The position numbers and the translations under genes were made by a program. The notes under the pieces were generated by a model. The model was not told where the DNA came from, ran no database searches, and was given only the letters and a program-made list of their open reading frames with translations. From the NCBI RefSeq assembly GCF_014650115.1, contig NZ_BMUI01000010.1:1-64000 (forward strand): a DNA stretch of 64,000 nucleotides, in the 5' to 3' direction. Shown here one piece after another: positions 35,705 to 47,239 of the stretch. How positions within the stretch are numbered: position 1 is the stretch's first letter; the number at the start of each line of letters is the position of its first letter. This DNA is from Streptomyces olivaceoviridis. GTDB taxonomy: Bacteria > Actinomycetota > Actinomycetes > Streptomycetales > Streptomycetaceae.

Positions 35705-36594
35705 TGAGTGTGTGGCTGCCCACCGCGCCCTGCACCCCGGGCGCCTGCCTGGAGCCGGTCCGGGCCGCCGCGGCCGTACCCCGTGCCGTGCTGCGGCTGA
35801 CCGCGGTCGCCGTGCTCCTGCTGGCCGGGATCGCGCTGTGCCCGCTCGGCGGGAGGATCCCCGCCGAGTGGGTCGGGCGGTGGTGCCGGACGATCGTGCG
35901 GGCCGTCGGGGTCCGGATCCGGATCACCGGCGCCGCCCCGCCGGCCGGCGGACTGCTGCTGGTCGCCAACCACGTCTCGTGGCTGGACATCCCGCTGCTC
36001 ACCGCCGTCCGCCCGGCCCGGATGCTCGCCAAGACCGAGGTCCGGCGGTGGCCCCTGGCGGGCGCGCTGGCCGCGCGCGGCGGGACCCTGTTCATCGAGC
36101 GGGACCGGCTGCGCGCCCTGCCCGGCACGGTCGCCGAGATCGCCGGCGCCCTGCGCGCGGGCGCGGCCGTGGCCGCGTTCCCCGAGGGCAGCACCTGGTG
36201 CGGGCGCGCCCACGGCCGTTTCCGCCGGGCCGTCTTCCAGGCCGCGCTCGACGCGGGCGTGCCCGTCCAGCCGGTCGGTCTGCGCTACCGGTGGCAGGAC
36301 GGCGGGCCCGGCACCACGGCGGCCTTCGTCGGCGAGGACACCCTGCTGGCCTCCCTGTGGCGGGTGGCCCGGGCCCGCGGCCTGGTCGCCGAGGTGGAGG
36401 TCCGGCCGGTGATCCCGCCCGGCACCCACCCCGACCGCCGCGCCCTCGCCCACGCGGCCCAGCCGGCCGCGCCCCAGCCGGCCTGGACCCACGCGGCGCT
36501 GGTCGCGAGCGCGCTGGAGGGCCCGTACGACCAGTTGGGTCCGGCTGCGCCGGGCCCGGCGCGGGGTGGCCGGTCCGTCAGCGGGAACGGGTAG
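35704..36594 (+). CDS. olsA: OlsA-like lyso-ornithine lipid O-acyltransferase (PlsC family)
   Basis: A 296-residue membrane-associated acyltransferase. One helix lies near residues 28-48, then the catalytic NHVSWLD motif (His90-x4-Asp95), a GGTLFIERDR block, and AFPEGSTW at 158-165 for acyl-acceptor phosphate or head-group binding. It shares one base with the olsB stop (TGATG), implying coupled translation. By context it adds the second acyl chain to lyso-ornithine lipid; a plain 1-acylglycerol-3-phosphate acyltransferase is the alternative. Confidence 0.83.
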   Translation: MSVWLPTAPCTPGACLEPVRAAAAVPRAVLRLTAVAVLLLAGIALCPLGGRIPAEWVGRWCRTIVRAVGVRIRITGAAPPAGGLLLVANHVSWLDIPLLTAVRPARMLAKTEVRRWPLAGALAARGGTLFIERDRLRALPGTVAEIAGALRAGAAVAAFPEGSTWCGRAHGRFRRAVFQAALDAGVPVQPVGLRYRWQDGGPGTTAAFVGEDTLLASLWRVARARGLVAEVEVRPVIPPGTHPDRRALAHAAQPAAPQPAWTHAALVASALEGPYDQLGPAAPGPARGGRSVSGNG

Positions 36595-36605
36595 CGACCC
36601 GGGGC

Positions 36606-38942
<2,337 letters not shown>

Positions 38943-38971
38943 CGGGGGGATACTCTAACCGCCCCCGCGCG

Positions 38972-39169
38972 CTAGACCTGCGGGGGGTTGTCCCGGTCCT
39001 GCGGCCGGGTGCCGAACTCGTCGCGCAGTTTGTCCTGGCCGGTGTCGACCTGCGACTGGTACTTGTTCCCGGTGCGCTCGTCGATGTAGTCGCCGCCCTT
39101 GCCGATGCCCTTGTCGGCCATACCCTCACGGCCCTTGAGCATGCCCTTGATCTTGTCCTTGAGGGACAT
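38972..39169 (-). CDS. Small MT0933-like antitoxin family protein
   Basis: A 65-residue, highly charged protein, MSLKDKIKGMLKGREG at its start, then DKGIGKGGDYIDERTG and a DTGQDKLRDEFG tail. This is the pattern of the MT0933/Rv0909 antitoxin family common in actinomycetes. No toxin gene lies on either side, so it may be an orphan antitoxin or a stress protein misnamed by family. It sits 29 bp upstream of the UvrA-like gene, so co-transcription with it is possible. Confidence 0.7.
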   Translation of the reverse strand: MSLKDKIKGMLKGREGMADKGIGKGGDYIDERTGNKYQSQVDTGQDKLRDEFGTRPQDRDNPPQV

Positions 39170-39244
39170 GGCAGCCCTCCTCGTCGCTAGGGGTTCGCCC
39201 TCCCAGGGTCACCGGCCCCGGCCGGGTTCGCATCTCGGGGCGGG

Positions 39245-40252
39245 TCACCTGACCGGCGCGAAGAGCGCGGCGAGCCGCCGGTGGGAGTCGAGCAGGGCCG
39301 TACGGTCGTAGGTGCTGGTGGTGACGAGCACCTCCTCGGCGCCCGTCTCCTTGAGCACGGTCTCCAGCTCGTGGGCGACCTGGTCCGCGGTGCCCGCGAT
39401 GTGCCCGGCGAGCCCGGACGCGTAGAGGTCCCGTTCCTTCGCGGTCATCGCACGGGCCTCGACCGCCTCGGCGGGGGCGAGCGGCGGGAAGGTGCCGTGC
39501 GTGCGGGAGTACGCCATCGCCCAGGCCTCGGGGACCAGCAGCCGGCGCGCCTCGGCCTCGGTGCCGGCGACCGCCACCGTGCCGGAGATCACGACGTACG
39601 GCTCGGACGCCCAGCGGGAGGGGCGGAACAGGGAGCGGTACTGGTCGATGCCGCGCAGCATCTTCGCGCGGCCCCGCAGGTCTCCGATGACCATGGGCAG
39701 GCCCGCGCGGGCCGCGATGGGCGCGCCCTCGCCCATGGCCAGCACGAACGGCGGCACGGTCAGCCCCTCCGCGGGGCGGGCGTGCACCCCGGTCGGCGAG
39801 CTGCCCGTGAACCAGTCCAGCAACTCGCCGAGCCGGGCCGCGAAGTCCTCCGCGTCGCCCTTGTCCCGGCCGAGCGCCCTGCGCACCCCGTCCGTGAAGC
39901 CGACGGAGCGGCCGAGCCCCATGTCGACACGGCCCGGGAACAGGGCCTCCAGCACCCCGAACTGCTCGGCGACCACCAGGGGCTGGTGGTTGGGCAGCAT
40001 GACCCCGCCGGTGCCGACCCGGACGGTGCGGGTGGCGGCGGCGACCGCGGCGGCGACCGCGGTCGGCGCGGAGCCGGCGACACCCGGCACGCCGTGGTGC
40101 TCGGACACCCAGAACCGGTGGTAGCCGAGCGCCTCCACCTCGCGCGCCAGCGCGACGGTGTCCCGCAGCGCCTCGGCGGGCGGGTGGCCCTCGCGGGTGC
40201 GGGAGCGGTCGAGGACGGAGAACCGGGTCCGGCTGATCAGCGTGCTGCTCAC
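39245..40252 (-). CDS. LLM-class flavin-dependent (luciferase-like) oxidoreductase
   Basis: A 335-residue member of the bacterial luciferase superfamily (group without F420 motif). It starts VSSTLISRTRFSVLDRSR at GTG 40252. YHRFWVSEHHGVPGVAGSAP is the hallmark segment, followed by VGTGGVMLPNHQPLVVAEQFG. Such enzymes use FMNH2 or F420 to oxidise long-chain aldehydes, alkanes or secondary metabolites. It stands alone; the divergent gene is a HAD phosphatase. Substrate unknown. Confidence 0.87.
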   Translation of the reverse strand: MSSTLISRTRFSVLDRSRTREGHPPAEALRDTVALAREVEALGYHRFWVSEHHGVPGVAGSAPTAVAAAVAAATRTVRVGTGGVMLPNHQPLVVAEQFGVLEALFPGRVDMGLGRSVGFTDGVRRALGRDKGDAEDFAARLGELLDWFTGSSPTGVHARPAEGLTVPPFVLAMGEGAPIAARAGLPMVIGDLRGRAKMLRGIDQYRSLFRPSRWASEPYVVISGTVAVAGTEAEARRLLVPEAWAMAYSRTHGTFPPLAPAEAVEARAMTAKERDLYASGLAGHIAGTADQVAHELETVLKETGAEEVLVTTSTYDRTALLDSHRRLAALFAPVR

Positions 40253-40357
40253 AACAGGGTTCAACGCCGTGGCAGGCCCGGGATTCCCGCGGCCACCCCC
40301 GGTGGGTGCGCGGGTACGCGCCGTACGGCCGGCCGGGGGCTGGTTAGGGTGGTCGGT

Positions 40358-40849
40358 GTGACCGACAGCAGCGAGCGCCCGCTCGCCGTGTTCGACCTCG
40401 ACAACACGCTTGCCGACACGGCCCACCGCCAGCACTTCCTGGAGAGCCGGCCGCGGAACTGGGACGCGTTCTTCGCCGCCGCGCCCCAGGACCCGCCGAT
40501 CGCCGAGGGCGTGGCGCTGGCCGTGGAGAGCGCCCGCGCCTGCGAGGTCGTCTACCTCACCGGCCGCCCCGAGCGGTGCCGCCGGGACACGTTGGAGTGG
40601 CTCGCGGCCCACGGGCTCCCGGAGGGGCGCGTGCACATGCGGCGCGACGCCGACCGCAGGCCGGCCCGGTTCACCAAGCTGGAGATCCTGCGCCGGCTCG
40701 CCCGGGACCGGGAGGTCCGGGTGGTCGTGGACGACGACGAACTGGTCTGCGACGACGCCGAGCGGGCCGGTTTCACCGTCGTACGGGCCCGCTGGGCCGC
40801 GAAGTCGGCAGCCCTGCAAGAGGCGCAGGAGTGGGAAGGACGTACCTGA
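40358..40849 (+). CDS. HAD-superfamily phosphatase (polynucleotide 3'-phosphatase-like)
   Basis: A 163-residue HAD phosphatase with motif I FDLDNTLADT (Asp nucleophile and acid/base), motif II YLTGRPERC, a conserved Lys in KLEILRRLA, and motif IV VVVDDDELVCDDAERAG. The short helical cap and the LTGRP segment resemble the phosphatase module of bacterial polynucleotide kinase-phosphatases. It starts at GTG 40358. It lies divergent from the luciferase-like gene and convergent to dodecin. Confidence 0.82.
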   Translation: MTDSSERPLAVFDLDNTLADTAHRQHFLESRPRNWDAFFAAAPQDPPIAEGVALAVESARACEVVYLTGRPERCRRDTLEWLAAHGLPEGRVHMRRDADRRPARFTKLEILRRLARDREVRVVVDDDELVCDDAERAGFTVVRARWAAKSAALQEAQEWEGRT

Positions 40850-40870
40850 GCAGGGCCCGAGCGGACGGGC

Positions 40871-41086
40871 TCAGTCGCCGTCCTCCAGGCGGAAGCCGAC
40901 CTTCAGGCCCACCTGGTAGTGCTCGATCCGGCCGTTCTCGATCTGGCCGCGGACCTGCGTCACCTCGAACCAGTCCAGGTTGCGCAGCGTCTGGTCGGCG
41001 CGGGCGATGCCGTTGCGGATGGCCTGGTCGACGCCCTCGTGCGAGGTGCCGACGATCTCGGTGACCCGGTAGGTGTGGTTCGTCAT
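40871..41086 (-). CDS. Dodecin (flavin-binding)
   Basis: A 71-residue protein covering the whole dodecin fold: TYRVTEIVGTSHEGVDQAI, then TLRNLDWFEVTQVRG and YQVGLKVGFRLED. The Trp of DWFEV stacks on flavin and the Gln of VTQVRGQI contacts the ring in characterised homologues. The 12-mer stores FMN or coenzyme A derivatives. ATG 41086 follows GAGGAG. Actinobacterial dodecins are linked to flavin homeostasis under redox stress. Confidence 0.92.
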   Translation of the reverse strand: MTNHTYRVTEIVGTSHEGVDQAIRNGIARADQTLRNLDWFEVTQVRGQIENGRIEHYQVGLKVGFRLEDGD

Positions 41087-41175
41087 GCGGGTGCTCCTCT
41101 CGTGTCGCGCCGTACTCCACCGTGCCGTATCAGCGCTCCGCGCGCACGGCGTCGCGGGCCGGCCGGGGCCGGCCC

Positions 41176-41204
41176 TTGACCTCGGCATTGGTCCATACCA
41201 AAAT
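41176..41204 (+). promoter_or_regulatory. Promoter with overlapping 14-bp palindromic operator
   Basis: TTGACC at 41176-41181 and CAAAAT at 41199-41204, 17 bp apart, form a sigma-70-like promoter for the sugar-binding lipoprotein gene. Within the spacer and running into the -10 lies the perfect palindrome TTGGTCCATACCAA (41188-41201). Related TGGTC-n-GACCA or TTGG...CCAA elements precede sugar-uptake and chitinase genes in Streptomyces, where GntR/LacI-type repressors act. The operator role is inferred. Confidence 0.6.
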
Positions 41205-41295
41205 CCGGAACACCCGTACGAGCCGCGCGCTCGTCCCCCCACGTCGGGCCCCCACCCCTGTCCCAGCACTCTCGCCAGACAGAACAGGACCCCTC

Positions 41296-42552
41296 GTGAG
41301 ACGTCGTCTGCTCGCCCTCATCTGCGTCACCGGTTCACTCGTCAGCGGCTGCGGGATGCTCCCCGGCGACCACGACCGCAAGACCGTGACCGTGTGGCTG
41401 ATGAAGGGCAGCGCCTCCGGGGAGTTCCTGCGGCGGTTCACCGAGGACTTCGAACGCACCCACGAGGACCTGCGGCTGGACATCCGCATCCAGGAGTGGA
41501 CCGGCATCGTCGACAAGGTCCGCGGCGCGCTCAGGGACGGCTCCGGCGACGGCCCCGACGTCATCGAGGTCGGCAACACCCAGGTGCCGCTGTACGCGGA
41601 CGGCGGCCGGCTCGCGGACCTGACCCTGGAGTCGATGCGGGACTGGGGCAAGGAGAAGTGGCTGCCCGGTCTCGCCGAGCCCGGCAAGGACGGGAACAAG
41701 CAGTACGGCATCCCGTGGTACGCCGCCAACCGCGTCGTCATCTACCGCAAGGACCTGTTCGAGCAGGCCGGCGTCACCGGCCCGCCGAAGACTCGCGACG
41801 CGTGGCTCGCCGCCACCGAGAAGCTCGACTCCGGCGGCAACCAGGGCATCTACCTCGCCGGGCAGGACTGGTACACGCTCTCCGGCTTCATCTGGGACGA
41901 GGGCGGCGACCTCGCCCGGGAGAAGGACTACGAGTGGCAGGGCACCCTGGACACCCCGGCCGCGCTGCGCGGCATGGACTTCTACCGCCGGCTCCAGGCG
42001 CTGGGCGAGGGGCCCGTGGACGCCGACGAGGAACACCCGCCCCAGGCCGGGGTGTTCGCCGGCGGCAAGGTCGCGCAGATCGTCGCCGTACCCGGGCTCG
42101 CCCAGGCGGTCGTCCGGCAGAACCCGGGCCTGAAGGACAAGCTCGGCTTCTTCCCCGTGCCCGGCCGGACCGCCGGGCGGCCCGGCACGGTCTTCACCGG
42201 CGGCTCGGACCTGGTCGTCCCGCGCAACACCGACGACCAGTTCGCCGCGACCGCCGTCGTCGGGGCGCTCACCGGCGCCAAGTGGGACACCGAGCTCGCC
42301 CGCGCCATGAACTACGTGCCCAACAAGACCACGCTGGCCGACGCGGTCGGGGGTGAGGAGGGGGTCGCCGCCATGGCCGCGGGCGCGGCACACGGCCGGG
42401 CGACCCCCAACACCCCTCAGTGGGCCGACGTGGAGGCCGACAACCCGATCAAGGAGTACATGACCCGGGTGCTGGGCGGCGCGGACCCGGCGACCGAGGC
42501 CCGCCGCGCCTCCCGCGAGATCACCGAGGCGCTCGCCCCGAACGTGGGCTGA
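41296..42552 (+). CDS. Orphan sugar ABC transporter substrate-binding lipoprotein
   Basis: A 418-residue extracellular binding protein: lipobox LVSGC with Cys19, then VTVWLMKGSASGEFLRRFTE, DVIEVGNTQVPLYA and GIPWYAANRVVIYRKD, the pattern of cluster D/B type I sugar-binding proteins. It starts at GTG 41296. No permease or ATPase genes are nearby, so it must share transport subunits encoded elsewhere (such as a common MsiK ATPase in Streptomyces). Expression is probably sugar-controlled through the palindrome in its promoter. The ligand is unknown. It converges on egtD. Confidence 0.87.
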   Translation: MRRRLLALICVTGSLVSGCGMLPGDHDRKTVTVWLMKGSASGEFLRRFTEDFERTHEDLRLDIRIQEWTGIVDKVRGALRDGSGDGPDVIEVGNTQVPLYADGGRLADLTLESMRDWGKEKWLPGLAEPGKDGNKQYGIPWYAANRVVIYRKDLFEQAGVTGPPKTRDAWLAATEKLDSGGNQGIYLAGQDWYTLSGFIWDEGGDLAREKDYEWQGTLDTPAALRGMDFYRRLQALGEGPVDADEEHPPQAGVFAGGKVAQIVAVPGLAQAVVRQNPGLKDKLGFFPVPGRTAGRPGTVFTGGSDLVVPRNTDDQFAATAVVGALTGAKWDTELARAMNYVPNKTTLADAVGGEEGVAAMAAGAAHGRATPNTPQWADVEADNPIKEYMTRVLGGADPATEARRASREITEALAPNVG

Positions 42553-42567
42553 CCGGGCGCACCCGGC

Positions 42568-43527
42568 TCACCGCACCACGCTCAGCGACAGTGCGAACCG
42601 GCCCTCGGCGTCCGTCCACCAGTGGGTCAGCTCCAGGCCGGCCGCGGCCAGTTCTCCGGTCACGCCCTCCTTGCGGAACTTGGCCGACACCTCGGTGCGC
42701 AGCTCCTCGCCCGCCGCGAAGTCCACGGCGAGATCCAGCGCGGGCACCTTCACGGTCTGCGCGGTACGGGAGCGCAGCCGCATCTCGATCCACTCCCGCT
42801 CGGCGTCCCAGAGGGCCACGTGGTCGAACGCGTCCGGGTCGAAGTCGGCGCCCAGTTCGCGGTCGACCACGGCCAGCACGTTCTTGTTGAACGCGGCCGT
42901 CACCCCGGCCGCGTCGTCGTACGCCCGGACCAGCACCCGCTCGTCCTTCACCAGGTCCGTGCCGAGCAGCAGCCCGTCGCCCGGGGCGAGCAGCGCCCGC
43001 ACCGAGGCGAGGAACCCCGCGCGTTCGACGGGCAGCAGGTTGCCGATCGTGCCGCCGAGAAAGGCCACCAGCCGGGGCCCCGGTGTGGCGGGCAGGGCCA
43101 GCGGGGCGGTGAAGTCGGCGATCAGGGCGTGGACTTCGAGGTCGGGGCGCTCCTCGATCAGGGCCCCGCCGGCCTGGGTGAGGGCGCTCTCGCTGACGTC
43201 GACCGGGACGTACGCCGAGAGGGGGAGCGCGTCGATCAGATAGCGGGTCTTCTCCGAGGAGCCCGAGCCCAGTTCGACCAGGGTGCGGGCACCGCTCGCG
43301 GCGGCGATCTCACCGGACCGGGCGGCGAGGACCTCCCGTTCGGCGCGCGTGGGGTAGTACTCGGGCAGTTCGGTGATCCGCTCGAACAGCTCGCTGCCGC
43401 GGGCGTCGTAGAACCACTTGGGCGGCAGCCACTTGGGAGTGGCGGTGAGGCCGCGCAGGACGTCGGCGCGCAGCGCGGCGTCCGTCGCGTCCTCGGGGAG
43501 CGTGAGGGTGACGTGCAGGGGGCTCAA
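42568..43527 (-). CDS. egtD: L-histidine N(alpha)-methyltransferase EgtD
   Basis: A 319-residue SAM methyltransferase giving hercynine from histidine, the first chemical step of ergothioneine synthesis. Signatures are PPKWFYDARGSELFERIT, PEYYPTRAE and the SAM loop LVELGSGSSEKT at 83-94. The start is TTG 43527: AAGGAG lies 8 bases upstream, and TTG overlaps the egtC stop (TTGA). It is the last gene of a four-gene operon with overlaps at every junction. Confidence 0.93.
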   Translation of the reverse strand: MSPLHVTLTLPEDATDAALRADVLRGLTATPKWLPPKWFYDARGSELFERITELPEYYPTRAEREVLAARSGEIAAASGARTLVELGSGSSEKTRYLIDALPLSAYVPVDVSESALTQAGGALIEERPDLEVHALIADFTAPLALPATPGPRLVAFLGGTIGNLLPVERAGFLASVRALLAPGDGLLLGTDLVKDERVLVRAYDDAAGVTAAFNKNVLAVVDRELGADFDPDAFDHVALWDAEREWIEMRLRSRTAQTVKVPALDLAVDFAAGEELRTEVSAKFRKEGVTGELAAAGLELTHWWTDAEGRFALSLSVVR

Positions 43528-44339
43528 CGGCAGGGCTCCTTCGGTGATCGGGGTGCCCCCGCTCGGGCGGAGCCGAGCGCGGGCGAGGCCGCCGGGTCCT
43601 CCAGCGGGGCGAGCAGCACGCCGGCGCGGCTCGCGGTGAGCACGGTGCGGTCGGGGACCTCCCGCCAGAACGGGTCGTCGTCGTACGGCTCGGAGGCGAC
43701 GACCGTGCTCCGGCCGGGCTCCGTGCGGTACCAGAGCGAGTCGCCCCAGGCGGTGGCCGTGATCGTGGCTCCGTCGGTCAGCAGCAGGTTGAGGCGGGAG
43801 GCGGGGGCCGCCCACGCCAGCTGGCGAACCGTTTCTCCCATGGCCTGGTCCGCTTCGTCGCCGCTGCGCAGCCGGTGCAGGACCAGCGCCCAGACGAACG
43901 CCGAGTCGTTACGGGCCTGGAGCGAGAGCAGCTCGACCGGCGGCAGCGCGGACACCAGGGGCGCCGCCGCGTCCGGCCAGCCCGCGACCGCGCCGTTGTG
44001 ACTGAACAGCCACCGTCCGGACGCGAACGGCGCCGCGGCGGCCTCGGCGTCCGCCCCCGCGAAGGTCGCGTCCCGGACGGCCGCGAGCACGGCACCCGAG
44101 CGCACCACCCGGGACAGGTCGGCGAAGGACAGGTCGGCCCAGATCGGCCCGGCCCGCCGGTAGCGCGCCGGTACCGGGTCCTGCGAGGCGTACCAGCCCA
44201 CCCCGAAACCATCGGCGTTGACCGTGCCGTGCCGCTGCCGGCGCGGCGCCCACGACTGGCGGAACAGACTGTGCGGGGGCTCCGTGAGGACCCGGCCGAG
44301 CGGTTCCTCGGGGCCCAGGTAGGCAAGGTGACGGCACAT
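43524..44339 (-). CDS. egtC: Ergothioneine amidohydrolase EgtC
   Basis: A 271-residue Ntn-type class II glutamine amidotransferase-like hydrolase. MCRHLAYLG puts the nucleophile at Cys2, and NADGFGVGWY and LFSHNGAVAGW are conserved active-site segments. It removes the gamma-glutamyl group from the hercynyl sulfoxide conjugate. Its ATG shares a base with the egtB stop (TGATG), and its own stop overlaps egtD. The C-terminal dozen residues (RAGAPRSPKEPCR) seem variable. Confidence 0.93.
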   Translation of the reverse strand: MCRHLAYLGPEEPLGRVLTEPPHSLFRQSWAPRRQRHGTVNADGFGVGWYASQDPVPARYRRAGPIWADLSFADLSRVVRSGAVLAAVRDATFAGADAEAAAAPFASGRWLFSHNGAVAGWPDAAAPLVSALPPVELLSLQARNDSAFVWALVLHRLRSGDEADQAMGETVRQLAWAAPASRLNLLLTDGATITATAWGDSLWYRTEPGRSTVVASEPYDDDPFWREVPDRTVLTASRAGVLLAPLEDPAASPALGSARAGAPRSPKEPCR

Positions 44340-45682
44340 CAGACCGTCTCCGAGCGTGCGGTGCGGAACCCGGAGAAGATCTGCCGGCGGATCGGATAGT
44401 CCCAGTTGCGGAAGGTGCCCCGGCAGGCCACCGGGTCCACGGCGAACGAACCACCGCGCAGCACCTTGTGCTCGGGGCCGAAGAACACCTCCGAGTACTC
44501 CTTGTACGGGAAGGCGCGGAAGCCCGGGTACGGCAGGAAGTCGCTCGCCGTCCACTCCCACACGTCACCGATCAGCTGCCGGACGCCGAGCGGCGAGGCA
44601 CCGGCCGGGTAGCTCCCGGCGGGAGCGGGCCTGAGGTGCCGCTGGCCCAGGTTGGCGTGTTCCGGCCCTGGGTCGGCGTCGCCCCACGGGTAGCGCCGCG
44701 AGCGGCCGGTGGCCGGGTCGAAGCGGGCCGCCTTCTCCCACTCCGTCTCGGTGGGCAGCCGCCGCCCGGCCCAGCGGGCGTAGGCGTCCGCCTCGTACCA
44801 GCACACGTGCAGCACCGGCTCGTCGGGCGGGACCGGTTCCGTGATCCCGAACCGGCGCCGCAGCCACTGGCCGCCGTCCCGCCGCCAGAACAGCGGGGCG
44901 GATATGGCGTGCTGCCTGATGTGCGCCCAGCCCTCCGGCGACCACCAGCGCTCGGTGTCGTAGCCGCCGTCCTCGATGAACGCCTGGTACGCCGCGTTCG
45001 TCACCGGGGTCGTGTCGATCCAGAACGGTGCCACCTCGCGCGGGTGCGCCGGGCGCTCGTTGTCCAGCGCCCAGGGCTCGCTGGAGGTGCCCATGGTGAA
45101 CGGCCCCCCGGGGACGAGGACTTCGGCCGGACCGGTGAAGAGCGGGACCGGCTCCGGGTCCGGGGCGGTCAGCGCCTGCGGGCCCTTGCGGAGCTGATGG
45201 GTGATCAGCATGGTCTCGTCGTGCTGCTGTTCGTGCTGGGCGATCATGCCGAAGGCGAAGCCGGCCTCGGTCAGCCGGGTGCCGTGGAAGTCCGCCGTCT
45301 GGAGCAGGTCCAGCGCCCGGCCGCGCACCTCCGCCGCGTACCGGCGGGCCTCGGCGGGCGGCAGCAGCGGCAGGGTGGGGCGCTCGGACCGCGGGTGCTC
45401 GAAGGCGTCGTACAGGCTGTCGATCTCGGGCCGCATCGACTCCCGGCCGCCGACCGCCCGCAGCAGCCACAGCTCCTCCTGGTTGCCGATGTGTGCCAGG
45501 TCCCACACCAGTGGGGACATCAGCGGCGAGTGCTGGGCGGTGAGGTCCGGTTCGTCGACGCAGGAGGTCAGCAGCGTGGTGCGGTCGCGGGCGGTGGTGA
45601 GGGAGGCCAGTGCGCGCTCCCGCAGCGCCTCGGCGTCCGTCTCGGCCGTCCGGGTCTGGATGTCGGTCTCGGGGGCGGTCAT
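44339..45682 (-). CDS. egtB: Hercynine oxygenase (sulfoxide synthase) EgtB
   Basis: A 447-residue non-heme iron enzyme joining hercynine and gamma-glutamylcysteine with O2. The N-terminal DinB-like domain has the iron ligands His64 (DLAHIGNQEE) and His150/His154 (HEQQHDE). The C-terminal formylglycine-generating-like (FGE-sulfatase) domain spans about 190-440, with GPFTMGTSSEPWALDNERPA and VLRGGSFAVDP. ATG 45682 overlaps the egtA stop by 4 bp. Use of gamma-glutamylcysteine fits an operon that includes egtA. Confidence 0.94.
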   Translation of the reverse strand: MTAPETDIQTRTAETDAEALRERALASLTTARDRTTLLTSCVDEPDLTAQHSPLMSPLVWDLAHIGNQEELWLLRAVGGRESMRPEIDSLYDAFEHPRSERPTLPLLPPAEARRYAAEVRGRALDLLQTADFHGTRLTEAGFAFGMIAQHEQQHDETMLITHQLRKGPQALTAPDPEPVPLFTGPAEVLVPGGPFTMGTSSEPWALDNERPAHPREVAPFWIDTTPVTNAAYQAFIEDGGYDTERWWSPEGWAHIRQHAISAPLFWRRDGGQWLRRRFGITEPVPPDEPVLHVCWYEADAYARWAGRRLPTETEWEKAARFDPATGRSRRYPWGDADPGPEHANLGQRHLRPAPAGSYPAGASPLGVRQLIGDVWEWTASDFLPYPGFRAFPYKEYSEVFFGPEHKVLRGGSFAVDPVACRGTFRNWDYPIRRQIFSGFRTARSETV

Positions 45683-47028
45683 GTACGGATGTCCTTCCTC
45701 CCGCGGGCGGTGCGGGTGCGTCCGGCCGGGCCGGACCCGGACGAGGGCGGGGCGGTCACGGGCAGTCGGTCCAGCAGGTCGTCGGCCGGGCAGCGGCCCC
45801 GGGCGACATAGCGGTCCCGGAACGCGGCCACGGCGTCGGTGACCCGGCTGGTGGCGCCGAGCCGGGGCAGCGCGTCCAGGGCCGCCGCGAAGCAGACGTC
45901 GGCGGCCTCGCGCAGCTCCGGGTCGGCGAGCCCGGACCGGGCCGCGTCGACCCACAGGGGGTTGTGCGGTGCGGGCCGGTCAAGGGCCCGTTCACCCAGT
46001 GGTTTCACGGTCCGGTAGGCGGTCTCGGCGGCCTCCGGGTCGTCGAACAGCGCTGCCGTCACCGCGAGCGGCACGATCCAGCCGTCCTCGCCGGGCTGGG
46101 CGTCGATCATCCGCAGCTCCAGATGGCCGCGCGGCCGGACCGGCGGGAACAGCGTGGTGAGGTGGTAGTCGAGGTCCGCCCGGGTGGGCGGCCGGGGCGA
46201 ACCGGAGCGGGTCCACTCCCGGAAGGTGAGCCCCTCGGGCACCTCCCACGGTCCGCTGTCCCGGCGCACGCACATCACCGGCGCGTCCAGCACGTGCCGG
46301 GCCCAGGCGGCCCGCGGCTCGCCGTTCGGCGGGGGAGCGCCGGCCCGGCCGGCACCTATCTCCGTCCATATCAGCTGCCGGGCGGACCGCCAGCCCGTGG
46401 GGCGACCGCCGATCAGCGACGAGTTGGCGAACGCGGCCACCAGGACCGCGCCCAGCTGGTGCGCCAGCCACCAGCGCCGGGTGTGCCCCAGCGGGCCGGG
46501 CTCCTCGTGTCCGGCGTCCACGCAGACCTGGACGGACGCCGAGGCGCACATCATGTGCCGGCCGGCCGGACCGGTGCGGTCCAGGCAGGTCTCCATGGCG
46601 TCGTAACGGGGTTCGTGCAGGAATCTGCGGGGCGGGTGCCAGGGATCGTGACCGATGCCCGCGAGGCCGAGACCGTCCTGGGCCAGCACGGCCCGGACGG
46701 CGTCCAGGTCGGCGGAGACGGTGTCGACGCACTCCATCAGGGAGGCGGCGGGCGGCGAGCTCAGCTCCAACTGGCCGCCGGGTTCGACGGTGAGCGCCGA
46801 TCCCAGGGGTACGGCCCGCACGGTGGCGTAGGCCGCTTCGAGTCGTTCGGGTGTGACCGGGAGCTGCGGCAGCTCCAGCGGGTGGACGAGCCACTCCAGC
46901 TCGACACCGAGGGTGCGGGGCGGTCCGGTCTTGAAGCAGATGCCCCGGACCAGGGCCTCCACCTCGGCCTCGGTGACGGCGGTGCGGTGCTCCGTACAGT
47001 CACCACCGTCGCTGTGTGTATGAGACAT
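45679..47028 (-). CDS. egtA: Gamma-glutamylcysteine ligase EgtA
   Basis: A 449-residue ATP-dependent glutamate-cysteine ligase of the plant/actinobacterial type, with TLGVELEWLVHP near residues 38-50 (metal and glutamate site), GGQLELSSPPA, and GHLELRMIDAQPGEDGW. It supplies the thiol donor for EgtB. ATG 47028 lies behind CAGGAGGATC, the strongest ribosome binding site of the operon, and starts egtABCD. A divergent PARG gene lies about 270 bp away. The terminal GRTRTARGRKDIRT tail is basic and probably disordered. Confidence 0.93.
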   Translation of the reverse strand: MSHTHSDGGDCTEHRTAVTEAEVEALVRGICFKTGPPRTLGVELEWLVHPLELPQLPVTPERLEAAYATVRAVPLGSALTVEPGGQLELSSPPAASLMECVDTVSADLDAVRAVLAQDGLGLAGIGHDPWHPPRRFLHEPRYDAMETCLDRTGPAGRHMMCASASVQVCVDAGHEEPGPLGHTRRWWLAHQLGAVLVAAFANSSLIGGRPTGWRSARQLIWTEIGAGRAGAPPPNGEPRAAWARHVLDAPVMCVRRDSGPWEVPEGLTFREWTRSGSPRPPTRADLDYHLTTLFPPVRPRGHLELRMIDAQPGEDGWIVPLAVTAALFDDPEAAETAYRTVKPLGERALDRPAPHNPLWVDAARSGLADPELREAADVCFAAALDALPRLGATSRVTDAVAAFRDRYVARGRCPADDLLDRLPVTAPPSSGSGPAGRTRTARGRKDIRT

Positions 47029-47239
47029 GTCGGGATCCTCCTGAGATTCCACCATGCCACGGGCACGGCGTCCGGGCCGGTGGCACTCGTTCCACCCAAG
47101 ACCTTCGCACCGATTCGCACAAGAGTGCCAGCGGGGACGTTCCGGATCCGTCACCTCCGTTTCCTTGGATGTCTCCGGGCCGTCGCGGAGCCGGGAAACT
47201 CCGTTGCACCGCATCACCAGCATCACCCAGGATGCGTGC

